From CALELF01 sp045617925 (GTDB taxonomy: Bacteria > Synergistota > Synergistia > Synergistales > Synergistaceae): DNA of 64,000 nucleotides. The stretch is taken from NCBI GenBank assembly GCA_045617925.1, contig JAZLJR010000053.1, positions 1 through 64,000 on the forward strand, written 5' to 3'. Made by a program: the position numbers and the translations under genes. Each line of letters starts with the position of its first letter. The first letter of the stretch is position 1. This document shows positions 9,161 through 18,524 of this stretch, piece after piece. Below the pieces are notes generated by a model, which was not told the DNA's origin, ran no database searches, and was given only the letters and a program-made list of their open reading frames with translations.

Positions 9161-9959
9161 TGCAAGAGAAGAATTAAAAGAGCAATTTGCAAAACTATGT
9201 GACGTGATGAAAAGACTCCGTGCAAAAGATGGCTGTCCTTGGGACAGGGAGCAAACATATATGTCGCTGAGGCGTTATATCTTGGAAGAAGCATACGAAC
9301 TTATTACAGCGATTGAAGATGAAGACAAAAACGAAATGCTTGAGGAGCTTGGTGACCTCTTGCTGCAAGTTGTGTTTATTGGAACGCTTGCAGAAGAAAT
9401 TGGAGATTTCAAGCTAAAAGATTCTATTGAATACTTGACAAACAAATTGATACGTCGTCATCCCCACGTGTTTGGTGATGTAACTGTGAAGGATAGTAAT
9501 GACGTGCTGAAAAATTGGGAAGCAATAAAAAAACAAGAAAGAGAGAAGAAAAAAACAGATTCGTCTTGTTTGGCTGGAATACCAAGAGGAATGCCCGCCT
9601 TGCTTCGTTCATACAGAATGCAGGAAAAAGCTGCAAAGAGAGGCTTTGACTGGGAAAAAGATGATGTTACCCCCGTCATGGCTAAAGTTGAGGAAGAAAT
9701 GCAGGAAGTGAAGGAAGCTATTACAGAGCAAAATCAGGAACATTTGAAGGAAGAAATTGGTGATGTTCTCTTTGCTAGTGTGAATTTATCTCGCCACCTT
9801 GGCATTGACCCAGAAGATGCTTTGCACTGTGCGTGTAAAAAATTTGAAAAGCGTTTTCGTTTTGTTGAAAATGAGGTTGCGAAATCTGGTGGAGATTGGA
9901 ACAAATTTTCTCTTGATGAGTTAGATACTTTTTGGAACAAAGCAAAAGAGACGGAATAA
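9144..9959 (+). CDS. mazG: Nucleoside triphosphate pyrophosphohydrolase MazG
   Basis: MazG hydrolyses (d)NTPs to monophosphates and helps clear damaged nucleotides. The protein has two MazG folds in tandem. The first has KDGCPWDREQTY and the metal-binding EExxE...ExxD pattern (EEAYEL...EELGDLLLQ). The second is around VEEEMQEV...EEIGDVLFA. I chose the ATG at 9144, which has AGGGAG upstream and gives 271 residues; an ATG at 9120 lacks a ribosome site. It overlaps the mfd end by 17 bases. Confidence 0.93.
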   Translation: MTEAIDAREELKEQFAKLCDVMKRLRAKDGCPWDREQTYMSLRRYILEEAYELITAIEDEDKNEMLEELGDLLLQVVFIGTLAEEIGDFKLKDSIEYLTNKLIRRHPHVFGDVTVKDSNDVLKNWEAIKKQEREKKKTDSSCLAGIPRGMPALLRSYRMQEKAAKRGFDWEKDDVTPVMAKVEEEMQEVKEAITEQNQEHLKEEIGDVLFASVNLSRHLGIDPEDALHCACKKFEKRFRFVENEVAKSGGDWNKFSLDELDTFWNKAKETE

Positions 9960-9980
9960 TTTTTGTCAGATCAAAAAAAA

Positions 9981-10018
9981 TAGTCATAAGGAAGAGTTCC
10001 CTATGGCTAATTTTTTTT
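9981..10018 (+). terminator. Intrinsic terminator after mazG
   Basis: A 13-base-pair imperfect stem (TAGTCATAAGGAA / TTCCCTATGGCTA, with one G-T pair and one mismatch) is followed by ATTTTTTTT. It closes the glmU-mazG run. The remaining gap to dnaX (10019-10098) holds no gene. Confidence 0.8.
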
Positions 10019-10098
10019 GGAGGGGGGATTATTAAATTATGGCAGAAACATCTACAATATGATAAAATATAAGAGACAAAAAATTAGTGGGTGATCTT

Positions 10099-11892
10099 AT
10101 GCATATTTCTTTATACAGAAAATATAGACCTCAAACATTTTCAGACATGGTAGGGCAGACTACAGCAGTTGACGTGCTTCGTACCGCATTGGAGAATGGA
10201 AGCATCGGGCATGCCTATCTTTTCTCTGGTCCTCGTGGTTGTGGAAAAACAACTGTGGCGCGTCTTGTTGCAAAGTCTCTTTGTTGTTTGGACAGAAAAA
10301 ATTCAGCAGAACCATGTGACAAATGTGATAACTGTGTTGCTATTGCACGAGGTGAACATCTTGACGTGGTGGAAATTGACGGTGCGTCTAACAATGGAGT
10401 GGATGCTATTCGTGAACTGAAAAGCCATGTCAGCCTTCGTGCACTTTCATCACCCTACAAGGTATATATCATAGATGAAGTCCATATGCTTTCCAGTGGT
10501 GCTTTTAATGCGTTGTTGAAAACACTTGAAGAACCACCGGAAAACGTTATCTTTTTGCTTGCAACGACAGAACCACATAAAGTTCCCGTTACAATTCGTT
10601 CTCGTTGCCAACACATACCATTCCACAGAATAAGTGTGCAGGATATTGTATCTCGCCTGGAATATGTTTGTAACAGCGAAGGAATAACAGCAGAGAGTGA
10701 TGCCCTGTGGGAAATTGCTCGCATGGCAGATGGTGCATTGCGTGATGCACTTTCTCTCTCAGAACAGGCGATTTCACTTGGACACGGCACTATTACAAGA
10801 GAGGCAATTGAAGAAATGACAGGCGGTGCATCTCGCACAAGGCTTGAAGCTTGGGTAGTATCGCTTATGGCTGAACAAAATACAGCTGCTAGTGACCTTG
10901 CACAAATAATTTCTTCTGGCACGTCTTGCGAAAGGCTATGTGAGCAGATATTTATAATATTCTGTGACCTTTGGTATGCAAAATTATGGCAAAATAATTT
11001 AGAAAATTTGTTAGAAGCTTCAGGAGAAGAAATTGCGTTTCTAAAAAGTGAGGCTCAAAAATGGGATGAGCAAGTGCTTCGTCGTTGCGCCTATGTTACC
11101 AATAAGATTATGAGCAAGGCACACAACGGGATAAATGGTGAGTATTTTGCCGGACTTTTGTTTCTTGAATTGAAAAACGCAATAGATGCTGTTGATAATT
11201 CTCCTGCAAAAGCAGAAGCACCAATAAAAAACACACCAGCACAAGTTGCGCAACAACCAATTATTCCTAATCTAAATCAAAATGCAACTGATGTGCAGTC
11301 TGAACAGAAAAAAGTTTCTGCTCCTGTTACAGCAAGCTCATTTAATGAGCCAAGCATTAAAGCTACCTCTCCTTTTGACGAAAGGGTGGATGCCTTTACC
11401 TCTACTAAATCTGAACAAATTGACACAAGCAACTTTATAAAGTCATTTGGTGAAAATGATTTTTCAAAGATAGTTGCCTCTGTTTCACAAGACAACTATG
11501 AATTTGCTGCTGCACTTCTAAATGCAAAAATTTTGCAGGATGGCGAGGAAATCATTTTTGAAACAGAAAATGACTCATTATCTAACGCATTTTTGAATAT
11601 TCCTTTCAACAAAGAAGTTGCTAGTGTGGCAGTGAAGAAAGCCTTTGGCTTGATTAAGGAAACACAAGCTGAAGAGAAAAATGAGGCACAGCCGAGAATA
11701 GTTGATGCACTACAAAATCCTGTCAATCAAAATTCTGCGGGAGCATCAATGCAGAAAATGAAACAAGGTGCAACAGGCGGTGAGACACAGGCTATTTCTG
11801 CAAATGCAGACAAGATATTAAAACTTGCAGGAGCAGAACTTCTCTATGTTGAAAAGGATGTTATAGAATTAGAGGAAGAAAATGATGGATAA
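10099..11892 (+). CDS. dnaX: DNA polymerase III subunit gamma/tau
   Basis: DnaX is the ATPase of the clamp loader. Motifs are SLYRKYRPQTF at the N-terminus, Walker A GPRGCGKTT, a zinc module (CC....C.KCDNC), DEVHMLSSGAFNALLKTLEE, and the sensor-1 segment LLATTEP. Domain III follows, then a Pro/Gln/Ala-rich linker and a divergent C-terminal region, 597 residues in all. I prefer the ATG at 10099; a GTG at 10087 adds four residues. The last bases overlap dnaE, so the clamp loader and polymerase are translated as a pair. I found no convincing programmed frameshift site. Confidence 0.95.
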   Translation: MHISLYRKYRPQTFSDMVGQTTAVDVLRTALENGSIGHAYLFSGPRGCGKTTVARLVAKSLCCLDRKNSAEPCDKCDNCVAIARGEHLDVVEIDGASNNGVDAIRELKSHVSLRALSSPYKVYIIDEVHMLSSGAFNALLKTLEEPPENVIFLLATTEPHKVPVTIRSRCQHIPFHRISVQDIVSRLEYVCNSEGITAESDALWEIARMADGALRDALSLSEQAISLGHGTITREAIEEMTGGASRTRLEAWVVSLMAEQNTAASDLAQIISSGTSCERLCEQIFIIFCDLWYAKLWQNNLENLLEASGEEIAFLKSEAQKWDEQVLRRCAYVTNKIMSKAHNGINGEYFAGLLFLELKNAIDAVDNSPAKAEAPIKNTPAQVAQQPIIPNLNQNATDVQSEQKKVSAPVTASSFNEPSIKATSPFDERVDAFTSTKSEQIDTSNFIKSFGENDFSKIVASVSQDNYEFAAALLNAKILQDGEEIIFETENDSLSNAFLNIPFNKEVASVAVKKAFGLIKETQAEEKNEAQPRIVDALQNPVNQNSAGASMQKMKQGATGGETQAISANADKILKLAGAELLYVEKDVIELEEENDG

Positions 11893-14800
11893 ACCGTTTG
11901 TTCATCTTCATGTGCACACTGAATATAGCTTGCTAGATGGTGCTAACACCTGTGCTTCTCTTGCAAAAACGACCAAAGAAATGGGGATGAATTCTTGCGC
12001 AATAACAGACCATGGTGTCATGTTTGGTTGTGTGGAATTCTATAACAAGTGTAATGATGCAGGTGTAAAGCCTATTCTTGGCTGCGAAGTCTATGTTGAT
12101 GAACGCGGTTACAGGTGCCGTGATGGAAAAAATCAAAATCACTTAATCCTTTTGGCAGAAAATGACGAAGGCTACGCCAATCTCGTAAAGCTGGTATCAA
12201 TAGCAAATACAGATGGATTTTATTATAAACCGCGTATTGACCATGAGCTTTTAGCCAGTTATTCAAAGGGGCTCATTTGTGCTTCTGCTTGTCTTGGAGG
12301 AGAAATTCCACAGCTTATTATGGCAGGAGACTTGGAAGGTGCAAAGAAACGTGCCAGTTTATACAATGACATAATGGGAACTGGTAATTTCTTTCTAGAA
12401 GTTCAAGCTAATTCTTTGTCAGAGCAAGCCATCGTAAATAAAAATCTGATAGCTATGTCAAAGGAAATGAATATTCCGCTCATTGCTACAAATGACGCAC
12501 ATTATTTGAAAAAAGAAGATGCTGCATGGCATGATGTCCTCCTTTGTATTCAGACTGGGGCGCTTGTAACAGATCCACAACGTTATCGTTTTACTGGAGA
12601 CGATTATTATTTCAGAAGCCCTGAAGAAATGTGGGCAATCTTTGGTAACGAGTTGCCGGAAAGTTTGACTAATACACAACTGATAGCTGATAGATGTAAT
12701 GTCAAATTAAAGACTGGAAAGTATTATCTTCCTGTGTTCCCATTGCCAGAAGGGGAAACGCTTTCAACGCACCTTACAAAGTTGGCACATGAAGGTTTAC
12801 GCAGAAGACTAAAGACAGAAAATCCACCGGAAGAATATCTTAAACGGCTTGAATATGAGTTAGGAATTATTATTCAGATGGACTTTCCTGGTTATTTCTG
12901 CATAGTATCAGACATTATAATGGCTTGCAAAAATCAAGGAATTCCAATTGGACCTGGCAGAGGTTCCGCTGCTGGTTCACTTGTTGCCTATTCTCTTGGC
13001 ATTACAGAACTCGACCCCTTGAAATACAATTTACTTTTTGAAAGATTTTTGAATCCAGAACGCATAAGCATGCCTGATATTGATACTGACGTTTCGGACA
13101 AGGGACGCGATAAGTTAATAGCCTATATCGTTCAAAAATACGGAATTGACCATGTGTCACAAATTATTACCTTTGGACGTATGAAGAGCCGTGGAGCAAT
13201 AAAGGACGTAGCTCGCGCCTTGGATATTCCAATTCCCGAAGCAAATGCAATAGCCAAGTTAATTCCAGCTATGCCAACGCCAGAAATTCCAAACATCAAG
13301 GGCGCTCTTGAGCATGTTCCGGAGCTAAAAGATGCCTATGAAAATAAGCCTCATATAAAAAAATTGATAGATATTGCTGTTAATATTGAGGGGCTTGCTC
13401 GTCATTGCTCACAGCATGCTGCCGGAGTTGTTATAACTCCTAAACCAACAAGTGAGATGGTTCCTGTCAGAAAATTTGCTGAAGGACAGGTCGCCACACA
13501 ATACCCGATGGAGCCTATTGAAAAATTAGGTTTGGTAAAAATGGATTTCCTCGGGCTTCGCACCTTGTCAGTTTTAGAAGGTGCTTTGAAAAATATTGAG
13601 CAGAATGGCAAAAAGCCCGTGTCACTTAATGACATTCCACTAGACGATAAGAAAACCTATGAAATGCTTATTTCAGGTGATACGCTTGGTGTGTTTCAAC
13701 TTGAATCCTCTGGAATGACTGCCTTAATAAAGAGGCTTCGTCCAGACTGTTTTGAGGACATAATAGCACTTGTTGCTATGTATCGTCCTGGACCGTTAGA
13801 AAGTGGAATGGTTGACACCTACGTTAGGTGCAAGCATGGCGAAGAAGATGTGCATTATCTTCACCCATTGCTTGAGCCATACATGAAAGATACCTATGGA
13901 GTTATCCTTTACCAAGAGCAGGTTATGCAGAGCGCTCAAGCACTTGCAGGCTACACTCTTGGTGAAGCAGATTTGTTACGTCGTGCTATGGGAAAGAAGA
14001 AAAAAGATGTCATGGCACAAGAACGAAACAAATTTGTTGATGGTGCGTTGAAGAATAACATTGACGGAGCAAAGGCAGGAGAAATATTTGATATTATAGA
14101 AAAATTTGCTGGTTATGGATTTAATAAATCCCACAGTGCTGCTTATGGTTTAGTATCTTATTGGACTGCATATTTGCGTTGTCATTATGGGGCTGAATAT
14201 CTTGCGTCTTATCTTTCAAGCTTAATAGGTGGAACAAGAAAAGAAGTTTTTGGTGCATACATCAGAGCTGTGCGTGATGCAGGGTTTGAAGTTTTGTCGC
14301 CTGATATAAATATTTCTCGTCAAGATTTCACAGTTGATGGTGATGTCATTCGCCTTGGCTTATCTGCCATTGCACATGTTGGTGATGCTGCCGTTGCAAC
14401 AATTCTTGAGCAAAGGGAAAAATCTCCATTTACGTCATTGTGGGATTTCTTAACTAGGATTGACACGCAAAAAGCAAATAAGGCTGTAATTGAAAATTTG
14501 ATTAAGGCTGGAGCTTTTGACAGTATTGATTCAAACCGTGCAAAACTTCTTAAAAACTTACCTGATATGATAGACAAGGTAGGCAAAAAAGACAAAAATA
14601 AAAATCAGGCTTCACTTTTTGGAGATGATGAGTTATTAGAAGAACCCAAAATAATTGAATGTCCTGATTTTACTGATAGAGAAAAATTAGAAAATGAACG
14701 TGATAGTCTTGGACTTTACATTTCTGGTCACCCATTTGATCAATACGAAGAAGATGCAAGACGTTATGCAACATGCCCAATAGCTTCACTTGCTCAATGG

Positions 14801-15298
14801 ACTTCCAAGGCTAAGCCTATTGTTGCGGGGGTACTTTCTTCAGTAACAGAAAAGTTTAGCAAAAAAACGGGAGATCCTTATGGTGTTGCCGTTTTAGAAG
14901 ATAATGTGGCAACTGTTGAAGTTATGCTTTTCCGAGATAGATGGGCAGCGTTAAAACCTGTGTTGCAAAAAGGTGAGTTTTACTTCTTTGAGGGTAATGT
15001 TCGTCAGGATAGAGGGGTGTCATTCTTTGTTACTGATGTTTACTCAGAAAGTGAATGTAAAGAAAAACTAACACCTCATGTGACACTTGAGGTTGATACA
15101 GAAGGCAAGGAAGAAAGATTTTTTGAAGGGATTTTTAGAATTTTGTCAAGTCATAAAGGACAAGATGAAGTTTTATTAAAATTAAAGAATGAAGATGAAA
15201 CATTAGTTGCAAAATTGCGCAGAAATTTGGTAAAGTTTGACGATAGTCTTATAAAAGACATAACAGATTATGGTGCTGGTGTTATAAACATATATTAA
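11882..15298 (+). CDS. dnaE: DNA polymerase III subunit alpha (DnaE)
   Basis: This is the replicative polymerase catalytic subunit, 1138 residues. It has the N-terminal PHP domain (LHVHTEYSLLDG, ITDHGVMFG) and the C-family polymerase core with GPGRGSAAGSLVAYSLGIT and the catalytic PDIDTDVS. YGVILYQEQVMQ and YGFNKSHSAAYG follow, then helix-hairpin-helix and OB-fold regions. It is the DnaE1 layout, without the PolC exonuclease. The ATG at 11882 (or the adjacent one at 11885) follows GAGGAAG and overlaps the dnaX stop. Confidence 0.97.
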   Translation: MMDKPFVHLHVHTEYSLLDGANTCASLAKTTKEMGMNSCAITDHGVMFGCVEFYNKCNDAGVKPILGCEVYVDERGYRCRDGKNQNHLILLAENDEGYANLVKLVSIANTDGFYYKPRIDHELLASYSKGLICASACLGGEIPQLIMAGDLEGAKKRASLYNDIMGTGNFFLEVQANSLSEQAIVNKNLIAMSKEMNIPLIATNDAHYLKKEDAAWHDVLLCIQTGALVTDPQRYRFTGDDYYFRSPEEMWAIFGNELPESLTNTQLIADRCNVKLKTGKYYLPVFPLPEGETLSTHLTKLAHEGLRRRLKTENPPEEYLKRLEYELGIIIQMDFPGYFCIVSDIIMACKNQGIPIGPGRGSAAGSLVAYSLGITELDPLKYNLLFERFLNPERISMPDIDTDVSDKGRDKLIAYIVQKYGIDHVSQIITFGRMKSRGAIKDVARALDIPIPEANAIAKLIPAMPTPEIPNIKGALEHVPELKDAYENKPHIKKLIDIAVNIEGLARHCSQHAAGVVITPKPTSEMVPVRKFAEGQVATQYPMEPIEKLGLVKMDFLGLRTLSVLEGALKNIEQNGKKPVSLNDIPLDDKKTYEMLISGDTLGVFQLESSGMTALIKRLRPDCFEDIIALVAMYRPGPLESGMVDTYVRCKHGEEDVHYLHPLLEPYMKDTYGVILYQEQVMQSAQALAGYTLGEADLLRRAMGKKKKDVMAQERNKFVDGALKNNIDGAKAGEIFDIIEKFAGYGFNKSHSAAYGLVSYWTAYLRCHYGAEYLASYLSSLIGGTRKEVFGAYIRAVRDAGFEVLSPDINISRQDFTVDGDVIRLGLSAIAHVGDAAVATILEQREKSPFTSLWDFLTRIDTQKANKAVIENLIKAGAFDSIDSNRAKLLKNLPDMIDKVGKKDKNKNQASLFGDDELLEEPKIIECPDFTDREKLENERDSLGLYISGHPFDQYEEDARRYATCPIASLAQWTSKAKPIVAGVLSSVTEKFSKKTGDPYGVAVLEDNVATVEVMLFRDRWAALKPVLQKGEFYFFEGNVRQDRGVSFFVTDVYSESECKEKLTPHVTLEVDTEGKEERFFEGIFRILSSHKGQDEVLLKLKNEDETLVAKLRRNLVKFDDSLIKDITDYGAGVINIY

Positions 15299-15320
15299 AT
15301 AACTTTGAGGAGGATTTATT

Positions 15321-15551
15321 ATGCAGGAAGTTTCTCGTGAAAATTTCATATTAGTAAAGGCAAAAGAAAATGGAGTAACAGTTACTGGTGTAACTAGAGG
15401 AATTGAGAATAAATTTTTACATACGGAAAAATTGGAAAGTGGAGAAGTGTGGATTTCTCAATTTACAGATAATATTTCTGCAATGAAGATACATGGAAAT
15501 GCGGAGATATTAACTTCAATTGGTAATATAACTAGTGGTGATACAGAATAA
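15321..15551 (+). CDS. mtrB: trp RNA-binding attenuation protein (TRAP) homologue
   Basis: The 76-residue protein aligns without gaps to Bacillus TRAP, which forms an 11-subunit ring and, with bound tryptophan, wraps (G/U)AG-repeat RNA to attenuate trp genes. Conserved by TRAP numbering are Gly23, Thr25, His34, Gln47, Thr49 and Ser53, around the tryptophan pocket, and Lys37 and Lys56 of the RNA-binding KKR set. The third of that set, Arg58, is His here (SAMKIHG instead of KVRG). AGGAGG precedes the ATG. In Bacillus mtrB sits after folE (mtrA); here it lies between dnaE and rlmN, and no trp gene is in the window. The family call is secure; the RNA target is unknown. Confidence 0.93.
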   Translation: MQEVSRENFILVKAKENGVTVTGVTRGIENKFLHTEKLESGEVWISQFTDNISAMKIHGNAEILTSIGNITSGDTE

Positions 15552-15566
15552 GGCAAGATGTAAAAA

Positions 15567-16856
15567 ATGAAAAAATTTGCTTTAGAAAATACTCTTGAAG
15601 ATTGGCAAAACTATATTGCCGCTATAGGTGAAGCAAAATATCGAGCGACGCAAATTACAGAGTGGATTTGGAAGAAACATGCTACGTCTGTTGATGAAAT
15701 GACAAATTTGTCAAAAACATTGAGAGAAAAATTAGATGAGGACTTTAATTTTTCATATCCAGAAGTGCTGTTAACCAAAAAGAGCAAGGACGGAACTAAA
15801 AAATTTCTCTTAAAATTACACGACGATGAAACTATAGAAATGGTGCTGATGAAATATGGTGACCGTCTTACGCTGTGTCTTTCCACACAGGTTGGCTGTC
15901 CTTTGGGGTGCACTTTTTGTGCAACCGGTGCAAGTGGATTTGCAAGGAATTTGACGGCTGGTGAAATTGCTGCTCAATTTTTATTGGCAGAAAAAATTGC
16001 TTCTCGTGATTTGTCAAACGTTGTTTATATGGGGATGGGGGAGCCGTTCTTAAATACAGAGGCTGTATTAAAGTCTATCAGGCTTTTAAATCACGAAAAG
16101 TTACGTGGATTTGGAATTCGCCATTTTACAATTTCTACATCTGGAATTGTAAAAGGTATAGAAGCATTGCGTGATGCAGCCTTGCCAGTTCGTTTGGCTG
16201 TTTCACTCCACGCTGCAGATAACGAATTGCGTAGCTTTTTAATGCCTGTTAATGAGACAAACACCTTGCCAGAATTACGAAAAGCACTTGTCAATTATCA
16301 AGAAAAAACAAATGATAGAATTTCCTTTGAATATGCATTGTTTGGCGAAGTGAATGACACTGTAGAGCGTGCAAGAGAGCTAGTGCATTTTCTGCGCGGT
16401 ATACATTCCTTTGTCAATCTTATTCCATATAATTCAACTGGAGGAAGATATAAAGCTCCAACTCCAGAAGCTGTCCTGCGTTTTAAATCTATTTTGGAAA
16501 CAGCTGGTTTTGAAACAGAAATTCGCTCAAGTATGGGGCAGGACATTGATGCTGCTTGTGGGCAATTAAGGCGCAAAATAGCAGATGGTGAAGCAGAAAA
16601 AATAACTGAATCCTATACAAAGACTGATACAGTTCTTCATGCAAATATGTTGCACGATGAAGCAAATATTGCACGTTATGAGAGAAAAGCCAAATTATTA
16701 GAACAAAAATTGATAGGCAAAGTAGCCAAAAAGACTACAACTGGTGGCTTTATCGATAAATTTCGCCGTAAAAAAGACACCAATAAAATGAGTAATAAAA
16801 GTAAAATGTCTGATTCAAAAGTAAAACGGAATTTTAGAGGAGCGAGAGAAAAGTAA
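15567..16856 (+). CDS. rlmN: Dual-specificity 23S rRNA/tRNA adenine-C2 methyltransferase RlmN
   Basis: RlmN is a radical-SAM enzyme that methylates A2503 of 23S rRNA and A37 of some tRNAs. The Fe-S cluster motif CPLGCTFCAT lies near residue 111. GMGEPFLN, STSGIV, VSLHA and the C-terminal substrate-radical Cys in DIDAACGQL are present. At 429 residues it is longer than usual: after the family core there is a tail of about 75 residues, helical and then strongly basic (Lys/Arg/Ser), perhaps an RNA-contacting extension. The frame follows mtrB by 15 bases, suggesting co-transcription. Confidence 0.95.
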   Translation: MKKFALENTLEDWQNYIAAIGEAKYRATQITEWIWKKHATSVDEMTNLSKTLREKLDEDFNFSYPEVLLTKKSKDGTKKFLLKLHDDETIEMVLMKYGDRLTLCLSTQVGCPLGCTFCATGASGFARNLTAGEIAAQFLLAEKIASRDLSNVVYMGMGEPFLNTEAVLKSIRLLNHEKLRGFGIRHFTISTSGIVKGIEALRDAALPVRLAVSLHAADNELRSFLMPVNETNTLPELRKALVNYQEKTNDRISFEYALFGEVNDTVERARELVHFLRGIHSFVNLIPYNSTGGRYKAPTPEAVLRFKSILETAGFETEIRSSMGQDIDAACGQLRRKIADGEAEKITESYTKTDTVLHANMLHDEANIARYERKAKLLEQKLIGKVAKKTTTGGFIDKFRRKKDTNKMSNKSKMSDSKVKRNFRGAREK

Positions 16857-16900
16857 TATTTTCTTTTACTCGTGTTGAAATCTTTTATGAGGTATCTAAA

Positions 16901-17245
16901 TTGAAATTTTTATTATTCTTATTGATAGGAACATTATTGTTTGGACTTCCTTTTCTGAATGTCGTTTTGTTCTTTTGTCTTTTGCCAGTTTTAATACTAT
17001 TTATCTTTATCCTAATAGGTCTCATAACTGGACGTGGAACTATAATCATAAATAATGGTTTCTTTGGCAACTACAGAAGACGAAAAGACAAAAAAAAGAA
17101 AGAAAAAGCAAAGAATATTTACGATGTTCCACATGATAGAGATGAACATAAAACGCATGCACAAAATCATGCCGTTAGTGTTGCAGAAATAGAAGAATCT
17201 AGTGAAGTTGTAGAGCTTGATAGCGATGCTTTGAAGAAAGAATAA
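16901..17245 (+). CDS. Small membrane protein of unknown function
   Basis: I do not recognise this 114-residue protein. It starts at a TTG with GAGG eight bases upstream. The first 45 residues form two very hydrophobic segments (FLLFLLIGTLLFGLPFL and VVLFFCLLPVLILFIFILIG). A short loop, a basic stretch (YRRRKDKKKKEKAK) and an acidic tail follow, so the charged C-terminal half probably faces the cytoplasm. It is the last gene before the bidirectional terminator at 17244 and probably belongs to the dnaX-rlmN run. Confidence 0.7.
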   Translation: MKFLLFLLIGTLLFGLPFLNVVLFFCLLPVLILFIFILIGLITGRGTIIINNGFFGNYRRRKDKKKKEKAKNIYDVPHDRDEHKTHAQNHAVSVAEIEESSEVVELDSDALKKE

Positions 17246-17284
17246 AAAAATCTTGGTGATAGCAATTATCACCAAGATTTTTTT
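17244..17284. terminator. Bidirectional intrinsic terminator between convergent operons
   Basis: A perfect 11-base-pair stem (TCTTGGTGATA / TATCACCAAGA) with loop GCAAT is flanked by A7 on the left and T7 on the right, so it works in both directions. It serves the plus-strand run ending at 17245 and the export operon ending at 17283, whose stop codon lies at the edge of the T run. Confidence 0.93.
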
Positions 17285-18524
17285 ATTCATATTTCAGAGC
17301 GTCTATAGGATTCATTAAACTTGCTTTGCTAGCTGGATAATAACCAAACCCAATTCCAACTGCAACGGAAAAAAAGAATGAAATTAAGAGAGACGAAAAA
17401 GAAAAGATTGGACTTACTCCGACAAAAGATGCCAAGACACATCCAAGTGCGAATCCAAGTAATATGCCAATTATACCGCCAAACATAGAGAGCACTGATG
17501 ACTCAACCAAAAACTGCACCTTTATATCATCCTGTGTAGCTCCGATTGCAAGACGAATTCCAATTTCTCTTGTTCTTTCTGTAACAGATACAAGCATGAT
17601 GTTCATAATGCCAATTCCACCTACTAGCAGTGAAATGAGAGCAATAGTGTATAATAGAAACGTAAGGGTTTGGTTGGCCTGACGCCTTGCTTCCAACATT
17701 TGGCTAACATTTCTTACGGCAAAATCGTCATCTTCCCCTTTTTTAATGCGATGTTTTTCCCTTAACACCAATTCTGTTTCATGTTGAACATAATTTAAGG
17801 CATCCATTGATACTGCTTTTATATAAATGTAATTGATGCGTCCTGGAGTTGAGAAACGGACTAGCCTTTTTTGTGCCGCAGTTAACGGAACTAAAACAAA
17901 ATCGTCTTGATCACGCCCCATGGAAGAAATTCCTTTTTGCTCTAAAATGCCAACAACCTTAAAGGGAACTTTATCTATTCTAATTACCTGACCGATTGGA
18001 TTGAACCCAGAGTAGAACAATTTTTCTACTACTGTGCTTCCCAAAACAGCTACCTTAGCACTTTGTTTAACGTCAGTTTCCGTTATATTTCGTCCATAAT
18101 CTATCTTGAAATCAGTAACATTAATGTGACTTGATCCTACCCCCAGCACAGCAGAACTCCAATTTGAATTCTTATATATTATATTTGCAGATAAGTCAAC
18201 TACAGGAGAAATTGCTTCAATTCCACTAACATCACGTTCTATTGCCTGTGCATCACTGTAGGTTATAAAATTCATCTTATCTCTGTTTGATGAATTTCCG
18301 CCTCTATCAGGAAAGATCATTAAGAAATTGCTACCAAAGGACGATATTTGTTCATCTATGACTTTATTGGTGCCTTCACCAACTGCAAGTGCGGCAATAA
18401 CTGCTGCGACGCCAATTATTATTCCAAGTGACGTTAGTATAGAACGGGTTCTATTTGTTTTTATTGCTTTTATTGCTGTTGTAAAAATTTCATTTGCTGC
18501 AATCATAATAGCCTCCTTACTCAC
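17283..18524 (-). CDS. MacB-type ABC transporter permease
   Basis: This is the membrane subunit of a MacAB/YknXYZ-like exporter, 413 residues. An N-terminal transmembrane helix follows the conserved start (ALKAIKTNRTRS-like: IKAIKTNRTRSILTSLGI). A large extracytoplasmic MacB-periplasmic-type domain spans about residues 45-260. Three C-terminal helices of the FtsX fold follow, with the typical SVTERTREIGIRLAIGA motif. In classic MacB the ATPase is fused to this subunit; here it is a separate gene directly upstream that overlaps by four bases. With the adaptor and TolC-like genes it should form a tripartite pump; the substrate cannot be told from sequence. Confidence 0.92.
   Translation of the reverse strand: MSKEAIMIAANEIFTTAIKAIKTNRTRSILTSLGIIIGVAAVIAALAVGEGTNKVIDEQISSFGSNFLMIFPDRGGNSSNRDKMNFITYSDAQAIERDVSGIEAISPVVDLSANIIYKNSNWSSAVLGVGSSHINVTDFKIDYGRNITETDVKQSAKVAVLGSTVVEKLFYSGFNPIGQVIRIDKVPFKVVGILEQKGISSMGRDQDDFVLVPLTAAQKRLVRFSTPGRINYIYIKAVSMDALNYVQHETELVLREKHRIKKGEDDDFAVRNVSQMLEARRQANQTLTFLLYTIALISLLVGGIGIMNIMLVSVTERTREIGIRLAIGATQDDIKVQFLVESSVLSMFGGIIGILLGFALGCVLASFVGVSPIFSFSSLLISFFFSVAVGIGFGYYPASKASLMNPIDALKYE

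Noticed and set aside
9960..10098. Signal recognition particle RNA near dnaX
   Set aside because: The hairpin contains GGAAG, but the rest of the conserved SRP core is missing and the T run marks it as the mazG terminator.
11290..11330. A6G run in dnaX as a programmed frameshift site
   Set aside because: The codon phase is AAA AAA GTT, not the A-AAA-AAG needed for the E. coli type shift, and I saw no supporting stem-loop.
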